Shown here in pieces: positions 38,602 to 50,755 of a stretch of DNA of 64,000 bases. Below the pieces are notes generated by a model. The model saw nothing but the letters and a program-made list of their open reading frames with translations, searched no databases and was not told the origin of the DNA. Position 1 is the stretch's first letter. Each line of letters opens with the position of its first letter. Made by a program: the position numbers and the translations under genes. The DNA is from Limnoperna fortunei. Its lineage: Eukaryota > Mollusca > Bivalvia > Mytilida > Modiolidae. The stretch lies in contig OX104114.1 in NCBI GenBank assembly GCA_944474755.1, positions 28,419,220-28,483,219 on the forward strand, given 5' to 3'.

Positions 38602-40367
38602 GTACTTGTTTCAGAAAAATATACTGGGGGTCTTTGAAGACATTTTTTTCTTTGGGAAATGTGGGAAAGGGATGTTTGAAGGAAATTTTACAAGAAGCTT
38701 CTTTAAAAAAAATGCTGTATATGTTGGAAACTATAAAAATTGCCATCAACGCTTGTGTTAAAAATGGGCTGTTTTGTAATAGCCTGTAGTAATGAATTTA
38801 TGAAAATTCAGGCATGGTCTTGAATGATGCATTAAAATTTTATGGGTGGTTGCAAAGCTAAATTATTTAATTAAGCATCACAATACAGTTGTTTCTGGAA
38901 TTTCCCTGTATATCTCATATGCAGCATTTAATTTAATTGTAATTTAATTACTAATTTTTACTGAAACATTCATTAATCTGTAATTATCTCAAGACCAATT
39001 AAATGGTTCCTAAGGTCAAGGGAAAGAAGTGGTGTCTGGGAAAACAGTAGCTGTTATTGTACAATAATAATAGCAGTAACATTTAAATTTCATTTTCATA
39101 TTTAATTGTTTAAAATGGAGACTAAGATAAAAAAAACCCTATTACATCAAATATTGAAAAAGGTTGCACACAATATTCAGATTTACTGACTTATGGTGTA
39201 GAAGTTTTAATATGAAAAAAAATTGTCAATACAATACAAAAAGCCAAAGTAGGCCAGTATGTCTTTTACCTGTCCATCATACCATATTAGTAGTCAAACA
39301 GGTATAATTGTCAAATTTTATAATCCCATATGTGCCTAGTTTTGGATCTATATTTGATTAGTGAATACGACATATTGGACTGGTTAGTCAATAAAAGTAC
39401 AATTGCCTCAAGTTTTACATATGGACTGAGTAATTCGTCCTTGAATAGGCATATTGAACTTGAATGCTATAATGCTATATTATTTGTGCGATTTCTTCTA
39501 AGTTGATGATCTGTGTCCCATCTCAAACTTGACTAGTTTTTCCTGTGTTTCCTCTGGCCTAGCTCAAATTTATCTTTAAACCCATTATGTAACTGTCAAT
39601 TTCTGGACTTGTACACAAGTATTTATGGAAATATTGTCAGAATAACAAAATTGGTGCATTAATTTACATGCAAAGTAAGGAACAATATACATAGAATTAA
39701 TTTCATGCCATTCCATTTAAAGTTTGATTAGTAATTCATTTTAAAAAGTGTCTGATTTGATTCTTGCTATTTTCATCATAATATTCAACATTTAACCTCT
39801 TGTGTAAAATTAACTTTTGAATAATGTGCATATTGAGGCCTAAAACTTATAGGAATATTTGTTCCGTGTGCATTAATTTTTCTGATTAAATTTGTCATTT
39901 GCTGGTGTTCACATGACTGTTTTAAAACAACCTTGTGTGGGATACATATTGTTCTAATCTTCATCTGTCTTCAGTGCATTTGTATTTAATATTCATATTG
40001 TAGAATATATAGATAATAAAGCTAAAACAAATAACATCTTTTTGATTTCTCACTATAGGGAAATAATGGGCATTATCAGAGATCAAAACCAAAATTATCT
40101 TAGTGTATGAATATTGGTTTAATGAATAGATACTATCAGGAACAACACTGTGGGCAATTGAAAAATCAGTGGCACATAAAAACAGACCACTACCGGATGT
40201 ACTGTAAAGTTAAGGACATATCCTACTATTCGATCTGCATATGACATTTCTTAAGTTTTCTCGACACTCCTTATGACAAAATTTTTAAATGTAGCTATAA
40301 AAAAATTAGTTATCACTGACCCTATTTCACATTATTTTTATTACCCGTTTTTATGGCACAGGGATTA
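38602..40367. other. Intergenic, no feature recognised
   Basis: AT-rich. A plain AATAAA at 40015-40020 could serve as a distal polyadenylation signal for EHMT, which would imply a 3' UTR above 5 kb; nothing else supports that. Confidence 0.4.
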
Positions 40368-40538
40368 TATGTCATTTCACTTGTCCAGTGACTACCTTAA
40401 AGTTTTTGGATTAGGTCAGTTTCTCTGTAACCATGCACTGTATATTTTAAATGATAACTACATGATGCCCATGACATAGTTTTTTTTTCGTTACTGACGT
40501 GGAATGCAGGCGAGACATTTTTCTGTGTCTACACTTGT
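40368..40538 (+). repeat. Family E element, 3' fragment
   Basis: Diverged last monomer (ccagtgactaccttaaagtt, ttctctgtaaccatgcactg) and the family 3' end gcaggcgagacatttttctg with tgtctacacttgt. The 5' part is missing. Confidence 0.6.
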
Positions 40539-40904
40539 TGTTAACAAGCCTAATTTTAAGATTCTGTAAAATGACATTTTTTATTAGGAAAGTGATTAAC
40601 TTTAATGTAATTGTAATTATGTAAAAGTAACTTCAGTGTCGACCGTTTCCAGAATAACGGAATGATGATGGACCGTTTAAATAGTTACCGGGTAAACGGT
40701 TTGTTTTGGGCGATCAAAAGTCCATAATTCTGATATAGTCATACTCACAAGCAAGTTTTCTATTTCATTGAATACTTTAAGTAAAAACAAGTTTAATAGT
40801 ATACACAACAAAATGAACTTTAAAAAATATGTAAATAGATTTGTTTTGATGCACATGGAAATTCAAATCGTCTTTTTGATTGGGCTGTATTAACGGTGGG
40901 TTAG

Positions 40905-40985
40905 TTGGAGTCATTATTGGGTCACGTGAGCTATTGTCATCACTTAGGTCATGTAAAAATTTTACATTTTAATCTCTGAAGCCAG
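40905..40985 (+). repeat. Family A fragment
   Basis: Short match to the family A 5' region: cacgtgagctattgtcatca and the following ttacattttaatct. The 5' hairpin arm and the rest of the element are absent. Confidence 0.35.
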
Positions 40986-42710
40986 AGAAAATAACAAAAC
41001 GAAGGGAGCAGGTGAAAAATTTCATTTTAATTGGATTATACAATTCTAAATATTGTTTTAGCCAAATTGGTCAATATTTTGTTTTTATATGTTATGAGCA
41101 AACATGTGTTCAAAATGAATAAGAAGCATAATGTCTATTAAATACACAAAACATGTCTTTGTAATAAGCAGTTCATATTTTATTCTTTACAAAATCATTT
41201 GGCTGAAAACAATATAATTGGTAAAGTGATTCCTAACCATGACAATCGAGTTAACCTTTCCTCTTACTGTTCTAAGGGAGACCTTCTCCTTTGGTTGTGT
41301 ATTAAATATCTAACATGAGATTTAACACTGGTTAATGTTGTTATGTTATTTCATAACTTGCCTATCAGTACATAAAAACAGAATGCGAACTTGCCTGCGT
41401 GTGAAGTAGATATTTCAATAAAGAAATATGTGCATATTACTCATATGGTAATCATAGAGCCGACTACTGGATTCAGAGAGAGAGAAAGACGGTTCTTTTC
41501 GGCGAAAACCTTCCAGAAATGCACAGCGATTTCAAGTTCGTACTCGTGGACCCTTCTGGTTTATTGAATAACCAGCAAAGAGATCCGAGTACAATCGTTT
41601 GTTACCATTCATAAACGAGTATATAGGGGACTTTACTTCATCTGGTTTTAATTTGTTGGCGGAACAAGAATATTATTTGTGATCATTTTCAAGCAACAAT
41701 GATTTTTAAACTGAATTTGCGTAATTCATGATCACAAGTGACAAATTTGTTAACTCCAAGACTGCAGGTACATGTCCTATACAAAGAAGCATACTGCACT
41801 TTCCGTATGAACTATTGAGGTCGCAGTTACTATATAATGCGACTTATTTTTAACTCGGATATACATGTACTATTAGATTCATTTATATACCAGTGTGTTG
41901 GATGTTGTGATGCAGAACAGATAGTGTTTTCTGTGTTAAAAATAATAAATCGAAGCTGAAGTCGTTGAATTACATTGTCGTAATAGGTTTTAAAAGTTTC
42001 CTTTGTTATTCAGAAATTTCGGGCATCAAATTAAGATTCTACTGTTGCTTGTATTTGTGTTGTCGAACTCGACTATTGACATCGACAAATTGTCAAAAAC
42101 AAACAACGGTTAACTCCTGTTATGCTATTTGCTGATTGCACAGTAACGGCTATAACGAAATATGCATCATTTATACGACTTGCGAGTTATTCCGTTCATA
42201 TCGAATTGAATTACATGAATTTCTTTGTGAGAAATCAATGTGGGCAACGGATCCGAAGATAGAACGATGTCTTTTAAGGAAAACACACATGATCGGGAGT
42301 AATTACTGCTGATTATTGTTGACAAGATCGAATTAAATAATCGGATAATGTCTTTTAAGCTGAGAATTTTGAAAGCTTTCCTTAACGCAATAACAGGAAG
42401 ATGAAAATTAGCAGCGTCACGTATCACCATGGGGGCAGAGTTGGTAATGCTTTATTGTAAAATCGGAATATCAAAAGGGCGAGAATATCAAACAGGAAAA
42501 TTTTCACCAATAATCCGATAGTATTTAAAAAATACAAATTTTCATTTTTTTTTATACTTGATGTTGACAAATTAAAAATTTTTAGGAAAATGTGTACATA
42601 CTGAATTCAGAAAAAAAAAATTGTTTTTAAAAAGTCACGGGCAACCTTTCAGGGGACACGAAATTACATATAAATATTGTTTTTCGTTCTGACATTTCTT
42701 GAGTACTAAA
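40986..42710. other. Intergenic, no feature recognised
   Basis: No convincing ORF or repeat. Somewhat richer in CG and less T-biased around 41460-42400 than the introns, but no gene signal followed from that. Confidence 0.45.
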
Positions 42711-42868
42711 GCGGGTTCGAGTATCACTGCAAGCAGGGTGTACTCGACTCCTATCATAGCCAACAAGGATTGCCAGTTTTCTGTTTCCTCTCCTAATAAA
42801 AACTGGACACCATGATATTTCTAAAAGCTTGCTAGAAGTGGCACTAAACACCATTCAAACAAACAATT
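42711..42868 (+). mobile_element. tRNA-derived SINE, copy 2, 5'-truncated
   Basis: Begins at the box B region (gcgggttcgagtatcactgc), then caaggattgccagttttctg, taataaaaactggacaccat and a tail ending cactaaacaccattcaaaca. The tRNA-like head before box B is missing. Confidence 0.65.
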
Positions 42869-45700
42869 TATGACGAGGGAGGAGACATACAATCATGAGT
42901 TGGTCCCCGGCATTCCAAACCTCTGAACATAAATCATCAAAGATATCATTTTTTCGCAAAATTTCGATCTCATATTGTTGTCATTTGATGAAGAGAAAAC
43001 TTAAAAATTCTATAATGTGTGCCTAGTAATACGTCAGTAAGAAGTTTTGCACAACCAATACTCATTTTAATGACAACAGTATGTTGGAACACCCGACTAC
43101 CGAACACATCAAACATGCTGTCAATATACTAACTCCATTTTAAAAACTTCGGTTAGCGATTATTTTTGTTTTTATACAATAAAGTAAGTTCATTAAAGTG
43201 AATTCCCCAGAGGAGCGGCTAAAATAAGCTAATGGACATTATATGGATAACATGTAATAAGACAAAACTTTGCAAGAGAGAACCTAGAAGCGATTATGAC
43301 AACAACTTCTCCGCAAACACAGTCTATTAATAAAGGAGAAGGTAGACGTTATAATAAATAATGTTTTCAGTGTAAGAATTATTTTAGGATTAATTGACAC
43401 ACTATCATTATGCAGTGCTTATAGTACGACTGACAAGCCTTCATTTGGTATCAATGTTCGAAAGATCATTAAAAAGACTCATGATGGGAAGCCACAGGCA
43501 ACTCTTTCTTGAATGTCAAATTATTATGTTACATGTGGGAAGGTTCTCGGTTATATTGTACAACAGCTAAACATACTTTTAAAACACACCAGACAAGTGA
43601 AAACTAATAAATTCTCATATTCAATTTATTTTCTTAGAATTCCATTATAACTGAGTATAGTCAGGAAGAAGATTTTTCTCTTGTCTTGAAAATATGGTAG
43701 ATTATTTTTTATTTAATGGATATTCAGAAAACTAATTAAAAAAATTAGCTTTCAAGGACACTGTCTTAAATATAAATGACGCAAGCCCTACCTCACATAA
43801 TAAAGAAGGAATTTGTCGACTAACTCTATGAATAAAGCGACAGTACTGAATCAATTAATCAGAAATGTACTACTTCACAAAATGGAACAATATTGCCAAA
43901 CTGAATACAAGTACCTCACTACCTGAGGTATATAAATATATATAGTTCTTTTTAACTTGCTCTCTAAAAGAGGTGGGAGAACTGCCTCGCAAAATGAGGC
44001 AATAATACTTCGCTGAATGAGGCAGACTTGTGTGCTACCTCTATTCATTAGGCAATATTACTTTACTCTTTACTGAATGAGGCAGGAGTTCTGACTACTT
44101 CACTGAATGAATTGGGAGTTTATTTGTTACTTACTTATTTAGGCGGGAGTACTACCCACGGTACTGCCTCACTGAATACGAGGGGAGTACTACTCCACTG
44201 ATTGAGACTATCGTCAAATAACTAAGCGAACTGGGGTTGGGATAATTCGATCTTGACAACTTCTGCAAATTTATCTCGCACTATGAATTATTCGTGACAA
44301 AGGGCGCATTAAAAAATGAAACAAAACATATTGAAAATTGTTAACTTGTTTAAAATTCGCGAGATGAACTTAATTTTCCGTGCTTGATTTCCCAGTGTTT
44401 TTAATACATTTTAAACCAAAAGAATGTCCCAATAATCGGAAATCGTCAGTTATATGTTCTCGGGGTTTAATGTGTTTTTCGTTAAATAAAAAGAAGAAAT
44501 ACGTTTTCAGTTGATATCTTGCATTGAGATAAATAGAAATGATTTGAACATTTATCAAATAAAACAAACCAACAATTCTCTCTTAAAGCACAATATTTAA
44601 GATTTTTCATTAAAATAACTATACGATGTCCAGTTGTTATTGTCTACGTCATTTCCTGTTTTTGTAATTTCCATTTCTGGTTTATCGTCTTATTTCAGAC
44701 AACTAATTGTATTCTCAAATTGAATTTTCCAGAGAATCAATGGCATTATTTCTAGATCAAAGGAAAGGGTTGAACTGAAAAGCCTTTAGCTGTCCTTTAT
44801 TGTCAGTTTCTTCCTTTTACACCATAAAATAAATTATATATTTGTTTTCACAGTATGCCGTATAGTTACTGACCATTAAGCTCTAATATTTACACGTGAT
44901 CAACAACCATGCATTTGTACAGAGTTAGTATATAACAGTATCATATATATAAGTATCGAAAGGGTATGCTTCTTTTGGTGATGTTTTATTCTTATGATGT
45001 TTGTTTAGTAACTGAAAGTGGAACCCATTTTGTCAAACCTCCCGTTATCAACCATTACATTTTATCGAATGAAGAGCTATAGATGTGAATAAAGTATGCA
45101 TGTTCAGCTGTTGCAGTTTATATCTTTGGATCCATTGTTCTAGAGTTGTTTTCGGGTCCGCAAATTTGGTGGATCCAGGTGTTCGGGGTTGTTTACAAGT
45201 TTCGCGCATTTGTGGATCCAGGAGTTAGGCATTGTTTCGCGCATTTCATTTAAGTTGTCATGTGTTCTTGGTATTGTTTTGTCATTATATATAAGACGCG
45301 TATAATTTTTGCATGAAGTAGAGAAGTTAGGTTTAGCAATGTGATGGATGACTGGATTAGAATTTGGGTTTTTCCTTTTCTAATAATATATATTTGACTA
45401 AAGATAAAACCTGAAAGGGTTAGGACAATAATACTTGCAATGCATTATAAAAATTATCGTAAATAGTTTTGTTTCTTAAGATTCTTTGTTTCAAGTTCAT
45501 GTACCCTCCAAACACAAACACTGTCCAAAAGGACAAAGGAAACTCGGACCAGAGTTCTGAGAAAATACTACCTTACACCAGAGGGCGCAAATAGTTTCCA
45601 TCTCAATATTAATCGATGTATAAAGTAACGATCAGCCTCAGATCTGAGAAATGTTTTGCTTGAATGGAGTTTTATTCTACCTTACGCATCTGTTTTCCAG
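42869..45700. other. Intergenic, no gene recognised
   Basis: Apart from the gaatgaggcagg repeat near 44 kb, AT-rich sequence without a named repeat. Two loose copies of gtggatccaggtgttcgg/gtggatccaggagttagg lie near 45170-45225. Confidence 0.4.
43905..44215 (+). repeat. Degenerate repeat around gaatgaggcagg
   Basis: Irregularly spaced phrases such as actgaatgaggcaggagt, cgctgaatgaggcaga and gcctcactgaatacgag recur about eight times. Unit length varies, so this may be an old eroded minisatellite. Confidence 0.5.
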
Positions 45701-45852
45701 CGTCTATTGAGGTTTGGATGCCAGATTCGTGAAAACCCTGATAGAAATCATATTCAAACTTCAGTGTTGACACGCCGGTTATCAACATTAAATGAGTATC
45801 AACCTTCTTGGCCTCCGAGTCCAAAAATAAAGAAAAATTTTTGTATCGAAGG
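45701..45852 (+). CDS. Possible orphan exon of an unknown gene
   Basis: A 152-nt open segment with an acceptor (ctgttttccag) and a donor (aagg|gtaact). In the frame of the surrounding 66-codon ORF it reads RLLRFGCQIRENPDRNHIQT and, later, YQPSWPPSPKIKKNF, a composition less biased than random AT-rich translation. No family recognised and no partner exon found, so it may be chance or a decayed mobile element. Confidence 0.25.
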
Positions 45853-45944
45853 GTAACTGATCTTTCAACCAAAATAGGAATTTTATTCAATTGGACAATG
45901 CTTCTTGAGAGCTGTATGGTCGTAACACTTAGAAATAGCTTGTT

Positions 45945-46078
45945 GCGTAGCTACGCAGAGGGATGGTAGAAGTAGCTAGGGGCGTAGCTATGCGGAGGGA
46001 CGGTAGAAGTAGCTAGGGGCGTAGCTTTGCGGAGGGACGGTAGAAGTAGCTAGAGGCGTAGCTACTTGGAGGGACGGA
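45945..46078 (+). repeat. 37-bp minisatellite
   Basis: About 3.6 units of gcgtagctatgcggagggac plus ggtagaagtagctaggg. A further cgaagctacgcccctgg near 46360 is an inverted echo of the same phrase. Confidence 0.75.
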
Positions 46079-46440
46079 GGCATGAGCTTCCTTATCGTTT
46101 TCACAAAAGCAAAAAATAATTAAAAAAACCTATTTCTTTGCGTGACATTATGTTTCCGTTATCATTTGATCTTTGTTGTTCAAGAAAAATAACTGTGTTT
46201 TTAACATGGAAACATACTAATCGTCGAGATTAAATTAAACAAGCAGAGATTCCACTATGTCCTATCTTTTATTATGCTTTATTATTGATTGTCTTTGCAC
46301 ACTGGGGGCCTTGGGCGTCCCCAGTCCTCTCTCCCTCTAGATCCAATACATTTTAACCGAAGCTACGCCCCTGGTAACATGTAAATATATCAGCACGTGC
46401 GAATTGGTGAATGTACAACATTGAGAAATAAATAATTGTT

Positions 46441-46696
46441 TTGTTCTGTTTGTTTGAATGTTGTTTAACATTTTCACAATATTTCAGCTATATCATGGCG
46501 TCCAGTTCATATTGAGGAAGAAGCCGGAGTACCCAGAGAAAACCCCAGACCTCCGGTAGGAAAACTGGTGGGAATATCTTTCGTATCGAGCGCACACTGC
46601 CTGCAGTGAGACTCGAACCCACAATCTCAGTGTTAACAGACCACGTGATCAATAGTAGATGAATTATAACTTAACCACTTGCGGCCACCGAGGCCC
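46441..46696 (-). mobile_element. tRNA-derived SINE, copy 3
   Basis: Minus-strand copy running from the gggcctcggtggccgcaag head at 46696 to a tail with cgccatgatatagctgaaat and an (aac)n-like end near 46441. Box B-like gtgggttcgagtctcactgc. Confidence 0.75.
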
Positions 46697-48155
46697 AGAA
46701 AAATCATCATAATTAACCGATAATTATATATTAATTTTAATATCTGACTTCGACAAGTATGGAACAAATGGTACAGATTAAAAGAGTTGGTGTCGGTGAA
46801 CTTATTGTACCAATCCTCAATATTAGATGCAGCACTGAAGAATTGATGGCATCCCATAAGACGCTGCATGTCACATTTCTCTGCAGGATTTTTTTCGATA
46901 ATGCTCATACTATACAGTTGACATTGTATTTCAGACTAATCGATGAAATACAAATTAAATCACTTTAATTCATACAAAGACAGTTAGTTTCGGTGCTGAA
47001 AATCACTTTGTATTACGGATGACACTAATATGGTTAAACAGTTCCTAAGAGGAAATACTAAGCTTCGGCGATGTCAACTGAGAAATTGATTTACAAAGGA
47101 AAACTCGATTCGCAGTCTTCTCAAATGATATATGATTACAATGGTGTACAGATAAGTTCAATAAAGCATCATCTTAGACCCAAAATTAATTGATTCAATT
47201 TGATGTTGTTGATATCTGTTACTGCGGAAGAAAATAGAGAGAAATTATGTTTATGCTCGATTTTTTGACAGAAAATCGTGCCTGTTCATTTATAGGCATT
47301 TATTTATGATTTATATCATTTGTTTGTTTGTTGTTATTGTCTGTTTTTGACAGTCAACGCCCATGTGAGCTATTGTGATTGTTTATTGTAAGAAAAAACG
47401 ATCGAAGATACTTAGAATTGATCTTAAAACGGTATGTGAAGGACAAATAAAACCATGGTTAAACAAAAAAGTGAAGTAATTGTTATGGTTTAAACTTTAG
47501 ACAACTCTTCGATTTATCTAAAATAACAGTTTTCAACGGTGGCTGAGAGGCTGTCATTTTATGTAGGAAGATTCAAAATTTTGTTTTGCCCGGTATCTTA
47601 TTCTCCATTTTTCTTTATTCTTTCCATTTAGACTTGTCCGCGGTTTTCTTAGAGATGCGATGTCAGATCGACACGAAAGTTTGTTGGGGATGACCTGCAG
47701 TTGTGAAATCAATTTTTAAAATTTTCAAACTCAATTAGGACTTCGTTTGGGAAACATTTATGTTAGCATTCCAACAGTATTACTATTATCATTTACTCTT
47801 TGGTTTGAAACGAAAAAACAACACACAAAAAACATAAACGGAAAGAAGGAACAAAAAATATGTATGCATTCGTATTGGGTTTTTAATCGTTTACAAGTCC
47901 CATGTTCTTTAAACCTGTGCGAAACGATGGACTCAAATTTTATTTATACTCGTAAAGCCAATCAAAATTCTGGATACAATGTATTGAGAATTTTATCCAT
48001 CCTTATACAATGAAGAACGCCTGTGTTTTTATCTTAAAAAGATCGCGTTATAAACCACGGGGAAGTAGAAACATAATAACTTACAATTTTCACAAATTGA
48101 TCGTTTGGACGGATTCACCCATTCTAAATTCCCCTTCATGAATATTTACCCGAAG
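46697..48155. other. Intergenic, no gene recognised
   Basis: Contains ORFs up to 88 codons (for example 46759-46968 and 47747-48013), with no family resemblance, no splice-site support and ordinary AT-rich composition; not called. Confidence 0.45.
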
Positions 48156-48611
48156 CACGGGGGGGGGGGGGGGGGGGGGGTAACTTGGTATATATAGGGT
48201 AATACGGATGTGCGGCCCGAATAGGTCACTTTTTTAGCTCTCCAAAATATATGAATAGGTAGCTTTTTTCATTGAAAAATATATCATTGGGTAGTTGTAA
48301 ATTATCTAAATATATTCCATGTCTCAATTCTCATCTTAAGCATGTTAAGCTTATGTAAACCACAGTGATTTTACAAACAAAGTGTTCAATTAACATCAAT
48401 TTATCAATTTGGTAGTAAACGTACTATTTTGTCAATGGGGATGTGCGGTAATAAATATATGAATAGGTCTGATTTAATCATTCAATATATGATTAGGTCC
48501 TGTTTTATAGTGCCCGAAAATATATGAATAGGGTGGGTTTTCAAATGTCCGTCCGCACACCTGTACCTAAAAGTATCCTTAGTGACCCCCCCCCCCCCCC
48601 CCACCCCCGTG
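48156..48611. mobile_element. 456-bp MITE with poly-G/poly-C terminal inverted repeats
   Basis: Flanked by a perfect 8-bp duplication acccgaag (48148-48155 and 48612-48619). Left end CACGG followed by a run of more than 20 G, then gtaacttggtata; right end, reverse-complemented, CACGGGGGTGG, a long G run, then gtcactaaggata. The interior repeats aatatatgaatagg-like phrases about five times (about 48247, 48280, 48453, 48484, 48518). An 8-bp duplication fits hAT, P or Merlin types; superfamily undecided. Confidence 0.75.
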
Positions 48612-48619
48612 ACCCGAAG

Positions 48620-49330
48620 CCTTTGCAATGACAATTCAACATGAAACCGATTACACTCGTCAATATAGCTGATGTACTGTTTCGAAATACAGTCACGTGG
48701 TTAAAACGTAGACGTGAAGGGTATCATATATAGAAAACTTGATTCATTACAAAGTAACCACGGGCATATCTGTCTGATAAAGAAAGTTTAAACTTAACAT
48801 AAGAGAAAATTTTGAGATCATCGAGAACACAGATATTTCAAATTGTATTGCACTTTTGTTGAGATTTAAAGACGAAATCATGTTTATGAAATATCAACAC
48901 CTATAAATAAACATAGCAATGAATTGAAGTTATTGATCAATTGATGAATTTCTCCATCACGAAAATTATGAATTTATTCTCAAAACACGTAATCGTAAAA
49001 ACGTCATTTTGTTAACTTTCCAACCCACGTCTAATTCCGTTTTTCTGTTTTAAACCAAATAAAGGTTAAAACGTGAGACATAATCCTGTATAAAGTATAA
49101 CGATGCCTGTTTCTATTTCCATCGCAAATTATATAGAAAGTAACCTAATTGTTACAATGAAAGTTGTTGTCATCACCATATACAACTGTGAAACAATAAA
49201 ATAACATAATCCAATAGCCTTTGGGATTACATCTTTATAAATACACTTATTAAGTACGAAATTCATCAGCTCCAGAAAAACTCATAGACAACTTAAAGTG
49301 TTAAACGCTCGTTAGGTTAGAGAGTCTATG
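48620..49330. other. Intergenic, no feature recognised
   Basis: AT-rich sequence between the poly-G MITE and the satellite array; no repeat or ORF noted. Confidence 0.45.
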
Positions 49331-50215
49331 TGGTCTAGAAGTTAATCAGAACCTTACAGGAGTGCGAAACATATTGGTCCGGTGTAAGGGTGGTCGAGAC
49401 AGTTAATCCGAACCTTACAGGAGTGCGAAACATATTGGTCCGGTGTAAGGGTGGTCTAGACAGTTAATCCGAACCTTACAGGAGTGCGAAACATATTGGT
49501 CCGGTGTAACGGTGGTCTAGACAGTTAATCAGAACCTTACAGGAGTACGAAACATATTGGTCCGGTGTAAGGGTGGTCTAGACAGTTAATCCGAACCTTA
49601 CAGGAGTGCGAAACATATTGGTCCGGTGTAACGGTGGTCTAGACAGTTAATCAGAACCTTACAGGAGTGCGAAACATATTGGTCCGGTGTAATGATGGTC
49701 TAGACAGTTAATCAGAACCTTACAGGAGTGCGAAACATATTGGTCCGGTGTAATGGTGGTCTAGACAGTTAATCCGAACCTTACAGGAGTGCGAAACATA
49801 TTGGTCCGGTGTAATGGTGGTCTAGACAGTTAATCAGAACCTTACAGGAGTGCGAAACATATTGGTCCGGTGTAAGGGTGGTCTAGACAGTTAATCAGAA
49901 CCTTACAGGAGTGCGAAACATATTGGTCCGGTGTAATGATGATCTATACGGTTAATCAGAACCTTACAGGAGTGCGAAACATATTGGGTACGGTGTAATG
50001 GTGGTCTAGACAGTTAATCAGAACCTTACAGGAGTGCGAAACATATTGGTCCGGTGTAATGGTGGTCTAGACAGTTAATCCGAACCTTACAGGAGTGCGA
50101 AACATATTGGTCCGGTATAATGGTGGTCTAGACAGTTTATCAGAACCTTACAGGAGTGCGAAACATATTGGTCCGGTGTAATGGTGGTCTAGACAGTTAA
50201 TCAGAACCTTAATCG
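49331..50215 (+). repeat. Satellite subarray 1, 61-bp monomer, about 15 copies
   Basis: Monomer: gttaatcagaaccttacagg, agtgcgaaacatattggtcc, ggtgtaagggtggtctagac, a. Starts at 49341, 49402, 49463, 49524 and so on in 61-bp steps, with one 62-bp unit near 49951. Very uniform; variants are mainly cag/ccg after gttaat and gtaaggg/gtaatgg. Confidence 0.9.
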
Positions 50216-50755
50216 AGTCCGAAACGTATTTGCCCAATGTACGATTGGTCTAGACAGTTAACCATAACCTTACTGGAGGACGAAACATACTGGCTGGAGT
50301 ATGGGTGGTCTATGCAGTTAATAAGAACCTTAATCAAGGGCGCAACTTATTTCTCCAGCGTACGCTTGGTCTAGGCAGTTAATCAGAACCTTACTGGAGT
50401 GCGAAACATATTGGTCTGGTGTATGGGTGGTCTAGACAGTTAATCGGAACCTTAATCGAGAACAAAACATCTTGGTTCAGTGTACATGTGACGCGGTTAA
50501 ACAGAACCTTAATCGAGGTCAAAACATATTGATTAAGTACGAGTGGTCTAGTCAGTTAATCGGAACCTTAATCGAGAACAAAACATGTTAGTTCAGTGTA
50601 CATGTGACGCGGTTAAACAAAACCTTAATCGAGGGCAAAACATATTGGTTCAGTACGAGTGGTCTTGGCATTAAATCATATTCTGTTGACAACGTTATCA
50701 ACGTTCGTTTGGCGACAGAGTATACGAGTGGTCATAAAGTATACCAGGTCATATG
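50216..50755 (+). repeat. Diverged junction zone of the satellite
   Basis: Monomers still show the gttaat..gaacctta and ggtcta landmarks but vary in length and sequence (cttaatcgag variants), and one segment near 50660-50750 is hardly repeat-like. It separates the two homogeneous subarrays. Confidence 0.8.
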
